Below, in pieces: positions 61,402 through 64,000 of a stretch of 64,000 nt of DNA. The notes beneath the pieces were generated by a model. The model was given only the letters and a program-made list of their open reading frames with translations. It made no database searches and was not told the DNA's origin. How positions within the stretch are numbered: position 1 is the stretch's first letter; the number at the start of each line of letters is the position of its first letter. The position numbers and the translations under genes are program-made. The stretch spans positions 16,395 through 80,394 of the forward strand of contig NZ_JACEHH010000041.1 in assembly GCF_014154935.1 (NCBI RefSeq). The letters are read 5' to 3'. Origin of the DNA: Stieleria mannarensis (lineage in GTDB: Bacteria > Planctomycetota > Planctomycetia > Pirellulales > Pirellulaceae).

Positions 61402-63606
61402 ATGGTCCTGAACGCCCAGAGACCGCTTGTTCCTTCGATTGAAGTGGATGGATCCGCGTTGACGGATCTGTTGGAATCGATCTGTCGCCGCGCCGGCCGG
61501 TCGGTTCGGCAGTCCAGGGAGACGATCATTCGCCAATCGCGACAGCGGTTGTCCCGTGATCCGTTTAATAGACAAGCCATGCACGTCGTCGCCGCGTCAT
61601 CATTGGTGCACAGGCAGCCCGAAAAGGCGTTGGATCTGTTGGCGAAAACCGGCGAGGGATTGGCTTGCGATCCGGTGGGCAACCGGCTTGCCGGATACGC
61701 TTGGCTGGTGAACAAAGACGTCAGCCGGGCGAAGCAATCGTTCGACCAGGCGGTCCGCTTGGATCCCAACCAGCCGGACTGCTGGAAATGGCTGGGCCAT
61801 CTTGCCGAGCAAGACGAGCAAGACGAGCAAGCCGCGGAGTATTACGAACGCGGGATCTTGTTTGACGATGGCGGCCACGAGTCGGCGCTCGCACTTTCAC
61901 GGTTGCATGCCCGGAATCGGCAACTCAAGGACGCGATTCACACCTTGCGCGTTTGCCTGATTCGCGATCGTCGTTCACCCAAACTGAATTTCGCTCTCGC
62001 CCGCCTTTTGGATCGACGCTCGGTGATGCTGGGCCGCAAGCGGATGCACCTTGCCCAACACCGTTTGCGACGCGAGGCGTTGGAGTGCTATCGAATCGTC
62101 AACGCGGCCGCACCGACCGTCCAGAGCTGGTTGATGCAAGGCCGGTTGGAACAACAGTTGTTCGCCCATGCGGCTGCCCGGACGGCTTTTCAGAAAGCCG
62201 TGGATCTCGACGCAACGTCGGCCAAGGCGCTCAGCCATCTGGCCAGTGCCAACGTGGACTTTGGCGACATCGAAACCGCACTCGGGCAGTTCGAACAATC
62301 GATTCGGTTGGATCCGCAACGCGGTGAAGCCCATTTCCGATACGCGCGGGCCAAACGTTTCAAACCGGGCGATTCCACACAGCGCTATCTGGATCAACTG
62401 GAACAACAGCTGTCCATCGACGATCAGCCGCGACAGAAAAAGATCTACCTGAACTTTGCGATCGCCAAGCTGCACGACGACATCGGGAACTACGACCACG
62501 CCTGGCAGCACTACGATCGCGCGAATCGGCTGAAAACATCACGTGCCCAGTCGGCTGCCCGATCGAAAGGCCCGCGGCGATCGCCACTGCAATCGGATCC
62601 CGCACCGATCGACCCGGTCGAAGATGGACCCTGGTTCGAAGCCTTCACACGTCAGTCCCTACAGGCGTATTCGCCCGAATACTTCAAGTCGATGCGAGGA
62701 ACATCGACGTCGGAACCTGCGAGGCCGGGGATCGGGCATCCCAGCCGGACCCCGATCTTTATCGTCGGGATGCCGCGTTCGGGAACCACGCTGACCGAAC
62801 AGATTCTCAGCAGCCATCCGGCGATCGCCGGCGCGGGGGAATTGAATTACATCAATCAACTCCGCCAGGAGATCGCGCGGGTTCACTCACCGTCGCCAGA
62901 CCGCCAGGCCGCTTGGAGCCGCCATCCAGAGTGGTTGCAGTCGATGAACCCCGCCGAGATGACACTTTATGCCGAGCGGTACTTGGAACAACTGGAGCAA
63001 TTTCGATTCGGGGCACTTCATGTGACCGACAAGATGCCGACCAACTTCATGCATCTGGGGTTGATCGCGACACTGTTCCCCAACGCGACGGTGATTCATT
63101 GTCGCCGCAACCCGATGGACGTGTTCGTGTCCTGTTATTGCCAGAACTTGAATGCCCCGTTTTGCGATCTGGACCAATTGGCCGTCTACCATCGCAACTA
63201 TCGACGGCTGATGGCGCATTGGGAACGTGTCTTGCCGATCAAGATCCACACCAGTGACTATGAGTCACTGGTGGCCGATCCCGAAACGCAGGCCCGCGAC
63301 ATGATTCGCCACTGCGGTTTGCCGTGGGACGATGCATGTTTGCAGTTCCACAGCAACGACCGCGCGGTGCACACACCCAGCAAGTGGCAGGTGCGGCAAC
63401 CGATGTATCGATCCTCGGTCGAAAAATGGCGCCGCTTTGAAAAGCACCTGGCACCGATCGCCGAACAAGTGTTCGCGGAAATCGACGCGGAAGCCGCCTC
63501 GGCACTGTTTGAGCCATCGTCGTTGATGACCAATGTACCCGATCGGAATCGCAGCGGGGCCGTCCACGACCATGGCTCTGCCGATTTCGCTGGACCGTCA
63601 CGATGA
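61402..63606 (+). CDS. TPR-containing sulfotransferase
   Basis: 734 residues. N-terminal half (about 50-400) is TPR-rich: SFDQAVRLDPNQPDCWKWLGHLAEQ, TAFQKAVDLDATSAKALSHLASANVDFGDIETALGQFEQSIRLDPQ. C-terminal half is a Sulfotransfer_3-like domain: PAPS 5'-phosphosulfate loop GMPRSGTT (456-463), 3'-phosphate-binding CRRNPMDVFVSCY with Arg568/Arg569 and Ser577, and YRSSVEKWRRFEKHL near the end. It should transfer sulfate from PAPS; TPRs probably bind a protein or glycan acceptor. Coupled to the matrixin-like gene (6-nt gap). Confidence 0.9.
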   Translation: MVLNAQRPLVPSIEVDGSALTDLLESICRRAGRSVRQSRETIIRQSRQRLSRDPFNRQAMHVVAASSLVHRQPEKALDLLAKTGEGLACDPVGNRLAGYAWLVNKDVSRAKQSFDQAVRLDPNQPDCWKWLGHLAEQDEQDEQAAEYYERGILFDDGGHESALALSRLHARNRQLKDAIHTLRVCLIRDRRSPKLNFALARLLDRRSVMLGRKRMHLAQHRLRREALECYRIVNAAAPTVQSWLMQGRLEQQLFAHAAARTAFQKAVDLDATSAKALSHLASANVDFGDIETALGQFEQSIRLDPQRGEAHFRYARAKRFKPGDSTQRYLDQLEQQLSIDDQPRQKKIYLNFAIAKLHDDIGNYDHAWQHYDRANRLKTSRAQSAARSKGPRRSPLQSDPAPIDPVEDGPWFEAFTRQSLQAYSPEYFKSMRGTSTSEPARPGIGHPSRTPIFIVGMPRSGTTLTEQILSSHPAIAGAGELNYINQLRQEIARVHSPSPDRQAAWSRHPEWLQSMNPAEMTLYAERYLEQLEQFRFGALHVTDKMPTNFMHLGLIATLFPNATVIHCRRNPMDVFVSCYCQNLNAPFCDLDQLAVYHRNYRRLMAHWERVLPIKIHTSDYESLVADPETQARDMIRHCGLPWDDACLQFHSNDRAVHTPSKWQVRQPMYRSSVEKWRRFEKHLAPIAEQVFAEIDAEAASALFEPSSLMTNVPDRNRSGAVHDHGSADFAGPSR

Positions 63607-64000
63607 AGCCCGAAGGGCTGGCACCCGGCTCACTATTGTTTCGGTTGCGACTAAATCGACCGCCCGTGACATCACCGACCGACAACCTGCCGGCGTCCAG
63701 GCCTAAGGCACGTCGCCCGACCAGCCCAATGCGATCCATCGCTCCCGTTGGATTCGGCAAACACGGTACGTTCATCCTTTCAGGCGCCGGTTTGTCTTCC
63801 TCGGCCGAGTCGACCGCGCACCGATCGAACGATGACATCAGTAGCGAATCCTTGGAAGCAAAGGTCTGATGAATTCAGTTGGGCGCACTTCGAGCGCACC
63901 AATCAGCGGCATCGACGAATGGCGTTGGTTTGCTTGCGGCTGTTTCGAGTACGAGTACGAGTACCGGCTGACGCCTGAGTACGAGCACGATTTGGCAGCG
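63607..64000. other. 3' edge of window, gene-free with GAGTAC tandem repeats
   Basis: No convincing gene. An 88-codon ORF starting ATGA at 63603 is proline/arginine-rich and without family character. At 63946-63965 the hexamer GAGTAC repeats three times (CGAGTACGAGTACGAGTACC), with a related piece GAGTACGAGCACGA at 63977-63990, extending out of the window. Confidence 0.45.

Noticed and set aside
63603..63869. 88-residue ORF overlapping the sulfotransferase stop (ATGA)
   Set aside because: Low-complexity Pro/Arg/Ser-rich peptide with no recognisable fold; overlap is easily produced by chance. Left as non-coding until a homologue is found.

Overview
The window looks like chromosomal DNA of a planctomycete, most likely of the Pirellulaceae (Rhodopirellula/Rubripirellula-like). 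This rests on gene content: an adjacent DUF1552 protein and DUF1592-type cytochrome c protein, several sulfatases, an ECF sigma factor followed by a Ser/Thr kinase carrying TPRs, a secreted protein with the LEDRRLLA-type N-terminus, a moxR-bat operon, lpxD/lpxI and outer-membrane proteins. No rRNA or tRNA gene was recognised, so the placement is inference.

Layout. 1-4.6 kb: 3' part of an ABC1/UbiB-type kinase, an AI-2E-family permease, a DUF2383 protein, a cupin and a hemerythrin-like protein. 5.1-6.5 kb: a histone-deacetylase-family hydrolase and a DUF1579 protein. 6.7-9.4 kb: a REP-associated transposase (RAYT) gene and a small unknown gene, flanked on both sides by eight copies of the near-palindrome GGGGTCTGTCCCC. 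9.4-10.6 kb: a secreted sialidase-like BNR protein. 10.9-20.9 kb, all minus strand: a DNA repair/defence block with UdgX, DUF4130 (the pair apparently split by a one-base deletion), a radical SAM DNA-repair protein, and a complete Wadjet system jetABCD with overlapping genes. 21.0-24.2 kb: a sigma54 response regulator and its histidine kinase, separated by a perfect 24-bp inverted repeat. 24.7-29.5 kb: a SulP-carbonic anhydrase fusion and a CPA antiporter-RCK-EIIA fusion. 30.1-31.7 kb: a sulfatase. 31.7-38.0 kb: a seven-gene moxR-bat operon with 1-4 nt overlaps between most genes. 38.0-42.2 kb: a beheaded HAD phosphatase pseudogene, a FadL-type and an OprP-type outer-membrane protein, a zinc-ribbon protein and the remnant of an NAD(P)-binding oxidoreductase. 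42.3-46.1 kb: DUF1552 plus DUF1592-type protein. 46.2-50.9 kb, minus: a TPR protein gene interrupted by an in-frame TGA, an intact HAD phosphatase and a second sulfatase. 51.4-53.4 kb: lpxD-lpxI. 53.8-63.6 kb: a secreted unknown protein, ECF sigma factor, Ser/Thr kinase, a secreted matrixin-like protein with a tyrosine/acid-rich tail, and a TPR-sulfotransferase.

The strongest candidate for something new is the last operon. The matrixin-like protein has lost two of the three zinc-binding histidines and ends in a tail with 16 Tyr among 35 residues, interspersed with Asp and Glu. The next gene, 6 nt downstream, is a TPR-sulfotransferase. Acidic surroundings are what tyrosylprotein sulfotransferases favour, so a dedicated secreted tyrosine-sulfation substrate/enzyme pair is a testable hypothesis.

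A second theme is intergenic: at least nine families of short dispersed or palindromic repeats. Two show compensatory base changes in their hairpin stems, and one ends exactly where the truncated HAD pseudogene begins.
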